A stretch of DNA of 64,000 nucleotides from contig CAXUHB010000015.1 in NCBI GenBank assembly GCA_964250755.1, positions 27,989-91,988 on the forward strand, in the 5' to 3' direction. Positions within the stretch are counted from its first letter, which is position 1, and each line of letters begins with the position of its first letter. Shown piece by piece: positions 39,258-47,658 of this stretch. The stretch is from DASWOJ01 sp964250755. Lineage in GTDB: Bacteria > Pseudomonadota > Alphaproteobacteria > Acetobacterales > Acetobacteraceae. Position numbers and translations under genes: made by a program. The notes under the pieces were generated by a model, which worked only from the letters and a program-made list of their open reading frames with translations, did no database searches and had not been told where the DNA came from.

Positions 39258-40123
39258 TGCCGGCCCGGCGCCCACGCCCGCCCTCGCCGATCCTGGGCGC
39301 TGCCACGGCAACCATCGCGGCGGAGTCCCGGGCACTGGTCACCAGCACCGGCTTCCGCCACACGTTCGAGGTCTCGGTGGACCAGGTGGACCCGGACCCG
39401 GACCAGCCGCGGCGCGGCTTCGACGACGCCGGGCTGCGCCAGCTTGCGGCGACAATGGAGGAGCAGGGCCAGCTGCAGCCGGTCCTGCTACGGCGCCACC
39501 CGCAGCATCGCAGCCGCTGGATGATCATCGCCGGGGAGCGCCGGTGGCGTGCGGCGGGAATGCTGGGCTGGCGCAGCCTGCTGGCCATTGAGCATGACGG
39601 TGACCCGGAAGTGGCCTCGCTGCTGGAGAACCTGCAGCGCGTGGACCTCTCTGTGGTCGAGGAGGCGCGCGGGGTGCGGCGCCTGATGGAAAGCAAGGGC
39701 TGGACCCAGGCGCAGGCGGCCGAGGCCGTGGGGCGCAGCAAGAGCGAAATGAGCGCGGTGCTGCGGGTGCTGTCGCTGCCGGCGGAGTTCCTGGAGCAGG
39801 TTCTGACGTCAGAACATCCGGTTCCCCGAAACACCCTAATCGAACTGGCGCGCATCAAGGATCCGGCGGAGCGGCAGCGGCTGGCGGCAGCGGCGGGCAG
39901 CGGCAGCCTGACCATACGCGAATTGCGCCAGGCCAAGGACGGTGCGGCTGCACAGCGTCCGGCCGTGACGCCCCCGGTCCGGTTCAGCATGACGGTGCTG
40001 GACCGCCTGGCCGAGCGGCTAGGCCAGATGCGGGCGTCGGGCCAAATGGTGGACAAGGCCGACCGGGCTAGGCTTGCGCGGCTGCGCGACGAAATCGAAG
40101 CGCTGCTCGGCACGGTCGGCTGA
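39257..40123 (+). CDS. parB: ParB centromere-binding/CTPase protein
   Basis: A 288-residue ParB. The N-terminal CTP-binding domain shows DPDPDQPRRGFDDAGLRQLAATMEEQGQLQPVLLRRH, the GERRWRAAGMLGW box and LLENLQRVDLSVVEEARGVRRLM. The central HTH is GWTQAQAAEAVGRSKSEMSAVLRVLSLP. A short C-terminal dimerisation helix ends the protein (about 255-288). ParB loads at parS, spreads as a CTP-dependent clamp and stimulates ParA. A copy of the candidate parS palindrome lies inside the gene, coding VLTSEH. The ATG at 39257 overlaps the parA stop; GTG three bases earlier is an alternative. Confidence 0.94.
   Translation: MPARRPRPPSPILGAATATIAAESRALVTSTGFRHTFEVSVDQVDPDPDQPRRGFDDAGLRQLAATMEEQGQLQPVLLRRHPQHRSRWMIIAGERRWRAAGMLGWRSLLAIEHDGDPEVASLLENLQRVDLSVVEEARGVRRLMESKGWTQAQAAEAVGRSKSEMSAVLRVLSLPAEFLEQVLTSEHPVPRNTLIELARIKDPAERQRLAAAAGSGSLTIRELRQAKDGAAAQRPAVTPPVRFSMTVLDRLAERLGQMRASGQMVDKADRARLARLRDEIEALLGTVG
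39800..39815. promoter_or_regulatory. Candidate parS centromere palindrome, copy 2 (inside parB)
   Basis: GTTCTGACGTCAGAAC identical to the copy before parA, and again preceded by AGCAG. It is read in the parB frame as part of EQVLTSEH. Two identical 16-base palindromes 1.6 kb apart around one par operon are very unlikely by chance. Confidence 0.7.
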
Positions 40124-40219
40124 CCCGGCCCTTCCCGCCCCAGCCCGGCCATGTGTAGGCTGGCAGCCGAGATAGACATGCGCCGCGGCCAACGCGGCGC
40201 CATCACGGGAGCGGGGCGC

Positions 40220-41284
40220 ATGGGGGTCAGCAGGCGGGCATTGATGGCAGGGGCCGCCGTGGCGGCGGCAGCGGGAACGCCGGCCTGGGCGCAGGCGAAG
40301 GGCGCGGTCGGGGTCGCGATGCCGACCAAGTCCTCCGCCCGGTGGATCGCGGACGGAGACAACATCGTCAAGGTGCTGCAGTCCCGCGGCTACCGCACCG
40401 ACCTGCAATACGCCGAGGACGACATTCCTAACCAGCTCTCGCAAATAGAAAACATGATCACCAAAGGCGCCAAGGTGCTGGTCATCGCGGCGATAGACGG
40501 CACCACGCTGTCCGACGCGCTGGCCCAGGCGGCGCGCGGCGGCATCAAGGTGATCGCCTATGACCGGCTGATCCGCAACTCGCCGAACGTGGACCTCTAC
40601 GCCACCTTCGACAACTTCCAGGTGGGCGTGCTGCAGGCTCAATCGCTGCTGGCGGGCCTGAAGGGGCGGGAGGCCAAGAGGCCGCTCAGCATCGAGTTGT
40701 TCGCGGGGTCGCCGGACGACAACAACGCCGGGTTCTTCTACAACGGCGCGATGTCCGTTCTGCAGCCGCTGATCGACAAGGGCGAACTGGCAGTCGGCAG
40801 CAAGCAGACAGGCTTGGACAAGGTCTCGACCCTACGCTGGGACGGCGCGGTGGCGCAGGCGCGGATGGACAATCTGCTCAGCGCCTTCTACGCCGGCAAG
40901 CGCCTGGATGCCGTGCTGTCGCCCTATGACGGCATCTCCATCGGCATCATCTCGTCCTTGAAGGGCGTGGGCTACGGCAGCGGCGGGGTGCCCATGCCTA
41001 TCGTCAGCGGCCAGGACTGCGAGGTGCCGTCGGTGAAGGCGATCCTGGCCGGGGAGCAGTATGCCAGCATCTTCAAGGACACCCGCGACCTGGCGCGCGT
41101 GACCGCCGACATGGTGGACGCGGTGCTGAGCGGCAAGGCGCCCGAAACCAACGACACCACGACCTACAACAACGGGGTCAAGGTCGTGCCGGCCTACCTG
41201 CTGAAGCCGGTTGTCGTGGATAAATCCAACTGGCGGCAGGTCCTGGTGGACAGCGGCTACTACAAGCTGTCGCAGATCCAGTAG
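40220..41284 (+). CDS. chvE: Multiple-sugar ABC transporter periplasmic binding protein
   Basis: A 354-residue ChvE-type binding protein for monosaccharides such as galactose, xylose or arabinose. The signal SRRALMAGAAVAAAAGTPAWAQA is Tat-like with cleavage near AWA-QA. The mature sequence follows ChvE closely: MPTKSSARWIADGDNIVKVL, LQYAEDDIPNQLSQIENMITKGAKVLVIAAIDGTTLSDAL, VIAYDRLIRNSPNVDLYATFDNFQVGVLQAQ, LDAVLSPYDGISIGIISSLKGVGYG. In Agrobacterium ChvE also signals sugars to VirA; here only uptake is supported by context, since no virulence sensor is present. The start at MGVSRRALM is chosen for a normal signal length. ATPase and permease genes follow within 12 bases. Confidence 0.95.
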   Translation: MGVSRRALMAGAAVAAAAGTPAWAQAKGAVGVAMPTKSSARWIADGDNIVKVLQSRGYRTDLQYAEDDIPNQLSQIENMITKGAKVLVIAAIDGTTLSDALAQAARGGIKVIAYDRLIRNSPNVDLYATFDNFQVGVLQAQSLLAGLKGREAKRPLSIELFAGSPDDNNAGFFYNGAMSVLQPLIDKGELAVGSKQTGLDKVSTLRWDGAVAQARMDNLLSAFYAGKRLDAVLSPYDGISIGIISSLKGVGYGSGGVPMPIVSGQDCEVPSVKAILAGEQYASIFKDTRDLARVTADMVDAVLSGKAPETNDTTTYNNGVKVVPAYLLKPVVVDKSNWRQVLVDSGYYKLSQIQ

Positions 41285-41295
41285 GGCAGGGGCCG

Positions 41296-42867
41296 GTGGC
41301 CAGCATCCTGCATATGCGCGGCATCACCAAGCGCTTCGGCCCGGTGACTGCCCTGCACGATGTGACGCTCGACGTGCGCGCGGGCGAAATCCATGCCGTC
41401 GTGGGCGAGAACGGCGCCGGCAAGTCCACCCTGATGAAGGTGCTGAGCGGCGTTCATCCCGCGGGCAGCTACGACGGCGCGGTCGAGTTCGACGGTGCCG
41501 TTCGTGCCTTCCGCGGCGTGCGGGACAGCGAGGCCCTGGGCATCATCATCATACACCAGGAACTCGCGCTGATTCCGTTGCTGACCATTGCGGAGAACAT
41601 ATTCCTATCACATCCGCCGGGCCGCTTCGGCGTGCTGGACCGCGGGGCGGAACATGCCCGGACGCTGGCGCTGCTGCGCAAGGTCGGCCTGCGGGAGGCG
41701 CCGGACACCCGCGTTGCCGACCTCGGCATCGGCAAGCAGCAACTGGTCGAGATTGCGAAGGCCCTGTCCAAGCAGGTCCGCCTGCTGATCCTGGATGAGC
41801 CGACCGCGGCCCTGAACGAGCGGGACAGCGAGGCCCTGCTCGACCTGCTGGCGGAGTTCCGGCGCGCGGGCATCGCCTGCATCCTGATCTCCCACAAGCT
41901 GAACGAAGTCACGCGGGTGGCGGACCGGATCACCGTGCTGCGTGACGGCCGCACGGTGGAGACGCTGGACTGCGCCGGGGGCGCAGTGGAGGAGGACCGG
42001 ATCATCCGCGGCATGGTGGACCGCGACTTGGACAGCCGCTTCCCGCCCCGCGTCCCGCGCATCGGCACCGAGGTGTTCCGCGTGGAGGGCTGGCGCGTCG
42101 GCCACCCGCAGCAAGCCGGGCGCGAGGTGATCCGCGGCGTGGACTTCCGAGTGCGCCGCGGGGAGGTCGTGGGAATTGCCGGGCTGATGGGCGCAGGCCG
42201 GACCGAGTTCGCAATGAGCATGTTCGGACGGTCCTGGGGCCGGGACATCGCGGGCCGGGCCTTCATGGATGGCAAACCGGTGGACCTGTCCACGGTGCCG
42301 CGGGCCATTGCCGCCGGGCTGGCCTACGTGACGGAGGACCGCAAGCACCTGGGCCTGATCCTGGGAGAAGACATACGCAAGAACGTCACCCTCGCCAACC
42401 TGCCCGTCGTCTCCCGTGCCGGCGTGCTGGACGACGTGGCGGAGCTGCGCGTGTCCGAGGGATACCGCACGCAAATGCGGCTGCGCTGCTCTAGCGTTTA
42501 TCAGCCGTCCGGCACGCTGTCTGGCGGCAACCAGCAGAAGGTCGTGTTGTCCAAGTGGCTGTTCAGCAGCCCGGAGGTGCTGATTCTGGACGAGCCGACG
42601 CGCGGCATAGACGTGGGCGCCAAGTACGAGATCTACCAGATCATCAACAGCCTGGCCGAGAGCGGGAAGGGCGTCGTCGTGATCTCGTCCGAGATGCCGG
42701 AACTGCTGGGCCTGTGCGACCGCATCTGCGTAATGAACGAGGGCCGGTTCGTGGGCGAGATGCAGGCGGCGGACGCATCGCAGGAGGCGATCATGCGGGC
42801 CATCATGCGGAACCAGCCGGCGGGACAGCCAGTGGGGCAGCCGGCCGGGGAGGGCGTGGCAGCATGA
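41296..42867 (+). CDS. gguA: Multiple-sugar ABC transporter double ATPase
   Basis: A 523-residue sugar-type ATPase with two fused ABC domains, on the inner face of the membrane. Domain 1 has VVGENGAGKSTLMKVLSGVHPAGSYDG and LLILDEPTAALNE. Domain 2 has a degenerate Walker A, GIAGLMGAGRTEF, with Arg in place of the Lys, together with LSGGNQQKVVLSKWLFSSPEVLILDEPTRGIDVGAK; this is normal for the sugar (CUT2) class, in which only one site hydrolyses ATP well. IIRGMVDRDLDSRFPPR is characteristic of GguA/MmsA. The GTG start lies 11 bases after chvE, and the gene's stop overlaps the permease ATG (ATGA). Confidence 0.94.
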   Translation: MASILHMRGITKRFGPVTALHDVTLDVRAGEIHAVVGENGAGKSTLMKVLSGVHPAGSYDGAVEFDGAVRAFRGVRDSEALGIIIIHQELALIPLLTIAENIFLSHPPGRFGVLDRGAEHARTLALLRKVGLREAPDTRVADLGIGKQQLVEIAKALSKQVRLLILDEPTAALNERDSEALLDLLAEFRRAGIACILISHKLNEVTRVADRITVLRDGRTVETLDCAGGAVEEDRIIRGMVDRDLDSRFPPRVPRIGTEVFRVEGWRVGHPQQAGREVIRGVDFRVRRGEVVGIAGLMGAGRTEFAMSMFGRSWGRDIAGRAFMDGKPVDLSTVPRAIAAGLAYVTEDRKHLGLILGEDIRKNVTLANLPVVSRAGVLDDVAELRVSEGYRTQMRLRCSSVYQPSGTLSGGNQQKVVLSKWLFSSPEVLILDEPTRGIDVGAKYEIYQIINSLAESGKGVVVISSEMPELLGLCDRICVMNEGRFVGEMQAADASQEAIMRAIMRNQPAGQPVGQPAGEGVAA

Positions 42868-44063
42868 GCGGCATCGCCGCACCGCAGCCTGCGCCGGCGG
42901 CTCCGCGTGCCCTGCGCGGCATCATCCAGGCCAACCTGCGCCAGTACGGGATGCTGCTGTCCCTGGCCGCCATCATGCTGTTCTTCGAGGTCGCGACCAG
43001 CGGCATCCTGCTGCGCCCGCTCAACCTGACCAACCTGGTGCTGCAGAATAGCTACATCGCCATCATGGCTCTGGGGATGCTGCTGGTCATCGTCACTGGG
43101 CACATAGACCTGTCGGTGGGGTCGGTCGCCGGGTTCGTGGGCGCGTTGGCGGGCGTGATGCTGGTGCAGTGGCAGGTACCGCTGGCGGTGGCGGCAGTGC
43201 TGTGCATCGCCGCCGGGGCGCTGATCGGGGCGGGGCAGGGGTTCTTCGTCGCCTACGTCCGCATTCCCTCCTTCATCGTGACGCTGGCGGGGATGCTGGT
43301 GTTCCGCGGGCTGATGCTGACGGTGCTGGGCGGGCAGTCCGTGGGGCCGTTCCCCGTCGTGTTCCAGCGCCTGTCCTCCGGCTTCCTGCCGGAGGTCCTG
43401 GGCGAACCCGGCGGCATCCGCCTGTCCTCCCTGCTCATCGGCCTCTCCGTCGGCGTGCTGCTGCTGGCGCTGAACATCCGCGGGCGCCGACGCCGCCAGG
43501 CGCACGGGATCGAGGCGGAGCCGGCGGCGGCGTTTGCCGCTAAGAACGCGCTGATGCTGGCGGCCATCGCGGGCCTGACCTGGCAGGTCGTGTCGCACCG
43601 CGGCCTGCCCAACGTGCTGGTCATCATGGCCGTGCTGATCGCGCTGTATGCCTTCGTCACCACGCGGACGACGCTGGGGCGGCAGGTTTATGCCGTGGGC
43701 GGGAACGAGAAGGCGGCGAAGCTGTCCGGCATCGCAACGGAGCGGCTGACCTTCCTGGCCTTCGTCAACATGGGCGTGCTGGCGGCGCTGGCCGGGCTGG
43801 TGTTCGCCGCCCGCTTCAACTCCGCCACGCCCAAGGCCGGCGACGGATTCGAGCTGGAGACCATCGCCGCCTGCTTCATCGGCGGCGCGTCGGCCTATGG
43901 CGGGCTGGGCACGGTGTCGGGCGCGGTGATCGGGGCCTTCATCATCGGCGTGATGAACAACGGCATGTCCATCTTGGGGGTCGGGGTGGACCTGCAGCGG
44001 GTCATCAAGGGGCTGGTGCTGCTGGGCGCGGTTTGTCTGGATGTCTACAACCAGCGGCGGTAG
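42864..44063 (+). CDS. gguB: Multiple-sugar ABC transporter permease
   Basis: A 399-residue CUT2-class permease with about ten membrane helices. After a Pro/Ala-rich cytoplasmic lead, the signature is LVLQNSYIAIMALGMLLVIVTGHIDLSVGSVAGFVGALAGVM, then FFVAYVRIPSFIVTLAGMLVFRGL. The coupling region is TTLGRQVYAVGGNEKAAKLSGIATERLTFLAFVNMGVLAALAG, and the end is GVMNNGMSILGVGVDLQRVIKGLVLLGAVCLDVYNQRR. A large central cytoplasmic loop (RGRRRRQAHGIEAEP) is typical of GguB/XylH. It completes the chvE-gguA-gguB importer. ATG overlaps the gguA stop. Confidence 0.95.
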   Translation: MSGIAAPQPAPAAPRALRGIIQANLRQYGMLLSLAAIMLFFEVATSGILLRPLNLTNLVLQNSYIAIMALGMLLVIVTGHIDLSVGSVAGFVGALAGVMLVQWQVPLAVAAVLCIAAGALIGAGQGFFVAYVRIPSFIVTLAGMLVFRGLMLTVLGGQSVGPFPVVFQRLSSGFLPEVLGEPGGIRLSSLLIGLSVGVLLLALNIRGRRRRQAHGIEAEPAAAFAAKNALMLAAIAGLTWQVVSHRGLPNVLVIMAVLIALYAFVTTRTTLGRQVYAVGGNEKAAKLSGIATERLTFLAFVNMGVLAALAGLVFAARFNSATPKAGDGFELETIAACFIGGASAYGGLGTVSGAVIGAFIIGVMNNGMSILGVGVDLQRVIKGLVLLGAVCLDVYNQRR

Positions 44064-44139
44064 CCGCAGTCCGGGATACCCTTGCCGCGTCAAGCCCGGT
44101 GTGGCATCCGGGACAGCAACCTACTCAGGAACGCTTGCG

Positions 44140-44907
44140 ATGTCCGACGCATACGCCGACCGAAGCCTGCGCGTCGGGCAGCTCATCTCGCTTACGTTCG
44201 GCATGATCGGGCGCAACGCCGCCGTGGTGTTGCTGCTGAGCCTCGCTTATGCGGCTCTCGCCATCTACGTCCCGGGCTGGGTCGGCACCGCGGTTGCGGG
44301 CGCCGGGATCGCGATGCCGGCCTATCTCGCCTGGGTGCCGGGCGCTCTTGGCAACCTGCTGCCGGGCGCGTTCGTCTCGGGCTGCATCGCCCTGGCCGTC
44401 ACGGGCGACATGGCCGGGCAGCGGCCAGGCTTCGGTGCAGTAGCAGGCCAGGCGCTGCGGCTGCTGCTTCCCTTGCTCGGGCTGACCATCCTTGCGTCGC
44501 TTGGGGTCATCCTGGGCATGGTCCTGCTCATCGTGCCCGGCGTCCTGCTGGCGCTGCGCTGGTTCGTGGTGGTCCCGGCCCGCGCCGTGGAGGGTGGAGG
44601 GGTGTTCAACGCCTTCTCCCGCAGCGCTGCCTTGACCAAGGGAAGCCGCGGCGCCCTGTTCGGCTTCTATGCCGTCCTGGTCGTGCTGCTTCTGGTGCTG
44701 TCAGGCGTGCTGATCCTCGGCAGCGGCGGCCTAACGCAGTATGCCACCCTGACTGCGGCACGCGACCCGCTGGTGCTGATTTCCCAAATCGTGCTGAATG
44801 CCCTGTTCGCAGCAGTGAGCGGCACTGCGGCGGCCGTCGCCTACATGGAGCTTAGGCGGCTGAAGGAGGGCACGTTGCCCGGCCAGCTTGCTGACGTGTT
44901 CGCATAG
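44140..44907 (+). CDS. Multi-helix membrane protein of unknown function (paralogue A)
   Basis: A 255-residue integral membrane protein with about six helices. It begins SDAYADRSLRVGQLISLTFGMIGRN and has strongly hydrophobic blocks such as LLPLLGLTILASLGVILGMVLLIVPGVLLALRWFVVVPARAVEG, followed by a soluble turn (NAFSRSAALTKGSRGALFGFYAVLVV). The block LIVPGV..RWFVVVPARAVEG and the ending MELRRLKEGTLPGQLADVFA recur in the next gene, so the two are paralogues. The pattern resembles the glycerophosphodiester phosphodiesterase membrane-domain/YciC-like group of uncharacterised proteins. The function is unknown. It starts 77 bases after gguB. Confidence 0.75.
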   Translation: MSDAYADRSLRVGQLISLTFGMIGRNAAVVLLLSLAYAALAIYVPGWVGTAVAGAGIAMPAYLAWVPGALGNLLPGAFVSGCIALAVTGDMAGQRPGFGAVAGQALRLLLPLLGLTILASLGVILGMVLLIVPGVLLALRWFVVVPARAVEGGGVFNAFSRSAALTKGSRGALFGFYAVLVVLLLVLSGVLILGSGGLTQYATLTAARDPLVLISQIVLNALFAAVSGTAAAVAYMELRRLKEGTLPGQLADVFA

Positions 44908-44943
44908 GCCGGCGCAGAGCCTGCCGCCGCGGGCGGGCGCGGG

Positions 44944-45696
44944 ATGAGCGGTGCCGAGGCCGTCGAGCCGCTTGGCGTGGGCTGGGCGTTGTCCACCACC
45001 CTGGCCGTCACCCGGCGCAACCTGCCCGCGCTGGCGACCTTGGGCGTGCTGCTGGCGGGCGCGCCGGCGCTGCTGCCCTATCTGCCGGGGGCGTCGTGGT
45101 CGGGACTGTGGTCCTCCAGCGAGGCGCGCACGTTCCAGTCGTTCGCGGCCGTCTTATCGGGCCTGCTGCAAGGCCTGCTCATCACCGCGGCGACCCATGT
45201 CGTGCTGGCCGACCGGGACGGCGGGCTTGCGAGCCTGGGGGCTAGCGCGGGGTTCATGCTGCGGCGCGCGCTGCCAGTGATGGGGCTGGCGCTTGCGGTG
45301 AACCTGGGCGTCGTCGTTGGACTCTTCCTGCTGGTCATCCCGGGCGTGATAGTGTTCCTGAACTGGCTGGTGGCCGTGCCCGCGCGCGCCCTGGAGGGGC
45401 CGGGCGTGCAGCGCGCGATGGCGCGCAGCCGGGAGCTGGTGCGGGGCAACCGCTGGCGCTGCCTGGCGCTGTTCCTGCTGACCTACATGCTGCCGCTTGG
45501 CGCACTGGTAGCAGCCGAATATGCCATGGACGCGTTGGGCTACGGCGACGGCAGCCTGCCGGACCTGGCCGCGGTGGCCGTGTTCACGACGGCCTCGTCG
45601 CTCCTGTATTCCGTCGCAACCGCGGTCATGTTCGTGCGGCTGCGCGAGCTGCGGGACGGGACGGACGCCGGCGGGATCGAGGCCGTGTTCGCCTGA
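44944..45696 (+). CDS. Multi-helix membrane protein of unknown function (paralogue B)
   Basis: A 250-residue membrane protein, 36 bases after its paralogue. Shared blocks include LGVVVGLFLLVIPGVIVFLNWLVAVPARALEGPGVQRAMARSRELVRGNRWRCLALFLL and the ending FVRLRELRDGTDAGGIEAVFA, aligned with the neighbour's RWFVVVPARAVEGGGVFNAFSRSAALTKGSRGALFGF and MELRRLKEGTLPGQLADVFA. About six membrane helices are visible and no signal peptide. The tandem pair probably arose by duplication and may form a hetero-oligomer; no function is known to me. Confidence 0.75.
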   Translation: MSGAEAVEPLGVGWALSTTLAVTRRNLPALATLGVLLAGAPALLPYLPGASWSGLWSSSEARTFQSFAAVLSGLLQGLLITAATHVVLADRDGGLASLGASAGFMLRRALPVMGLALAVNLGVVVGLFLLVIPGVIVFLNWLVAVPARALEGPGVQRAMARSRELVRGNRWRCLALFLLTYMLPLGALVAAEYAMDALGYGDGSLPDLAAVAVFTTASSLLYSVATAVMFVRLRELRDGTDAGGIEAVFA

Positions 45697-45729
45697 TCCC
45701 GCCCTGCTTGCTCCGTTCTGGCCACCCGG

Positions 45730-46587
45730 CTACGCCCGGTTGCGGTCGAACTTGTCCAGCCGCCGGCGCCCGAACAGCAGCCCGCGCTCCAGGTGGCGGC
45801 GCAGGCCGATGTAGTAAGCCTGCAGGAACTCCTGCGGCGTCTCCCCGGTGGGCTTCCAGCCGATCTTGCCGGCGATGCGGTTGGCGACGGCCTTCATCGT
45901 CGCCGGGTCCTTGCGGCGCAGCACGTCCTCCAGGACATGCAGTTCCTTGATCCCGTAGGCGTCCAGGTGCGCCGTCGTGAAGCCGGCTTGCAGCGACGCC
46001 GTCGTCGCGGCAGGCCCCGTCACCAGGTCGGCCAGTAGCCGCCGCCGCGGCGTGCGGACCACCCAGGTCCCAGCCAGCATGTCGCCCACCCGCAGCCGGT
46101 CCCGGTTCAGCAGCGGGAACACCAGAAAGATGCCGGACCAGCCCAGCCCCAGCAGGATCAGCCACCCGTCCGCCGAGGTGCCCTGGATGGTCAGCAGGCT
46201 GAGCGGCAGGAACAGCTCCAGCTCCCGCACCAGGTTGCGCGCCAGCACGGCGTCGGCGCTCAGCCGCCCGCCGCCCTGCGCCGCCACCCGGATGCCCAGT
46301 ACCCGCTTGCCCGGCGTCGCCGCGCGCGGGCGCAGCTCGAAGAAGGCGAAGTAGAAGTTCCGCAGCAGGAAGAAGCCAAGCAGCCAGATGACCGAGGCCA
46401 CCTCCGCTCCCTTGCCATAGCCGGCTACCGCTGCCACGGCCAGCAGCGTCAGCGCAACCAGCACCGCGCAGATCAGCAGCAAGTCCAGCAGGAACGCGCC
46501 CAGCCGCTCCCCGCCATCGGCAAGCTGCAGCGGCAGCGCCACGCCCTCCGGCGTGACAAGCTGCCGCAGGCGGACCGGGGCGCTCAC
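45730..46587 (-). CDS. RDD-family membrane protein
   Basis: A 285-residue protein with an RDD membrane domain: GERLGAFLLDLLLICAVLVALTLLAVAAVAGYG, then FFLLRNFYFAFFELRPRAATPGKRVLGIRV and VFPLLNRDRLRVGDMLAGTWVV, the last containing the Arg/Asp pair that names the family. A C-terminal cytoplasmic extension of about 85 residues (ATTASLQAGFTTAHLDAYG onward) ends in a basic helix. The GTG start overlaps the SpoIIM gene stop (GTGA). It is the last gene of the six-gene leftward operon starting at 51925, where it commonly accompanies SpoIIM-like and MoxR genes. Its function is unsettled; ion antiport has been proposed for some RDD proteins. Confidence 0.87.
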   Translation of the reverse strand: MSAPVRLRQLVTPEGVALPLQLADGGERLGAFLLDLLLICAVLVALTLLAVAAVAGYGKGAEVASVIWLLGFFLLRNFYFAFFELRPRAATPGKRVLGIRVAAQGGGRLSADAVLARNLVRELELFLPLSLLTIQGTSADGWLILLGLGWSGIFLVFPLLNRDRLRVGDMLAGTWVVRTPRRRLLADLVTGPAATTASLQAGFTTAHLDAYGIKELHVLEDVLRRKDPATMKAVANRIAGKIGWKPTGETPQEFLQAYYIGLRRHLERGLLFGRRRLDKFDRNRA

Positions 46588-47639
46588 ACCTCGTGGCGCC
46601 GCGGGCGATACAGGTAGGCGGCCCACAGCACCAGGGACAGCCCGGCGATGGCGTAGCGCTGCCAGTCCACCCGGACTGCCTGCCGCACGACCCCTTCCAG
46701 CACGCCGGCGCACAGCAGCATCACGAAGACGCCTGCCATCAGCGTCGCCGCCTGGCGGCCAGCGGCGGCGGTGGCGGCCAGGCGGCTGCGCGCGCCGGGC
46801 AGGGCGACGGCAGCCCCGATGTGCAGCCCCGCCGCCCCGGCCAGCGCCACCGCGGCCAGCTCCGTCACGCCATGCACCAGCAGCCAGCCGCCAAGCGGCA
46901 TCCCCAGGCCGCGCTGGGCATACAGCACGCCGAACGCGCCGATGGTCGCTCCGCTGTACGCCAATAGCAGCGCCGTCGGCAGGCAGAACGCGAAGCCGAA
47001 GGCAAACGCCATGATCGCCACCTGCGCGTTGTGCGTGAACAGGTAGGTGGAGAACAGCCCGAACCCCGATGATCCCGGATCGTACAGCGTGCTGCGCAGG
47101 TAGCCCGTGCTGGCAGAAGGGTCGCGCCCGCCGGCCAGCCCTGCCGGAACGAAGGCGTAGAACCAGTCGCCGTCGCCCAGCATCAGCCCCGCCGCCAGCG
47201 CCGCGCCCCCGGCCAGGCACAGCCAGGCCAGCAAGGTCTCCTGCCACAGCGCCTGCGCCGCGTTGGGCCAGTCATGGGCGAAGAACTGCACCAGCCGCTG
47301 CCCCAGCCGCACCCGCGTGCCATAGACCAGGAAGTAGGCCCGGGCGCACAGGTCCTCCAGGTAGTCCACCAGGCTGTGGTCCAGGGAGGTCGCGCGCGCC
47401 ACCGACAGCGCGGACAGCGCGCTGCGATACAGCGTCGGGATCGCCAGCAGGTCGGCGTCGGACAGCCGGGACAACGACCCGCGCTCCATGCGGGACAGCA
47501 GGGTCTCCAGCCGGGTCCAGGATGCCTCCCGCTCAGCGCGGAAGCGGCGGCTGCGCAGGTCCTCGCCCTCCCGTGCGGCCCGTCCAGGGGCCAGCTTGCT
47601 CCAGTCCAGCCCGCCCTGGCCGCCCGTGCCCCCGGTCAT
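46584..47639 (-). CDS. SpoIIM-like integral membrane protein
   Basis: A 351-residue protein of the stage II sporulation protein M superfamily. A cytoplasmic N-terminal helical part (AEREASWTRLETLLSRMERGSLSRLSDADLLAIPTLYRSALSALSVAR) precedes about six membrane segments, including ALWQETLLAWLCLAGGAALAAGLMLG and NAQVAIMAFAFGFAFCLPTALLLAYSGATIGAFGVLYAQRGLGMPLGGWLLVHGVTELAAVALAGAAGL. The GVTELAA segment is the core SpoIIM motif. Outside spore-formers these proteins occur beside RDD, MoxR and DUF58 genes, as here. The role is unknown. The ATG is 19 bases after the DUF58 stop. Confidence 0.87.
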   Translation of the reverse strand: MTGGTGGQGGLDWSKLAPGRAAREGEDLRSRRFRAEREASWTRLETLLSRMERGSLSRLSDADLLAIPTLYRSALSALSVARATSLDHSLVDYLEDLCARAYFLVYGTRVRLGQRLVQFFAHDWPNAAQALWQETLLAWLCLAGGAALAAGLMLGDGDWFYAFVPAGLAGGRDPSASTGYLRSTLYDPGSSGFGLFSTYLFTHNAQVAIMAFAFGFAFCLPTALLLAYSGATIGAFGVLYAQRGLGMPLGGWLLVHGVTELAAVALAGAAGLHIGAAVALPGARSRLAATAAAGRQAATLMAGVFVMLLCAGVLEGVVRQAVRVDWQRYAIAGLSLVLWAAYLYRPRRHEV

Positions 47640-47658
47640 GCCCCGCTCACGCCCCCGC

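Noticed and set aside
42120..42240. Damaged second ATPase in gguA (Walker A with Arg instead of Lys)
   Set aside because: GxxGAGRTE is the normal form of the second domain in CUT2 sugar ATPases and not a defect.
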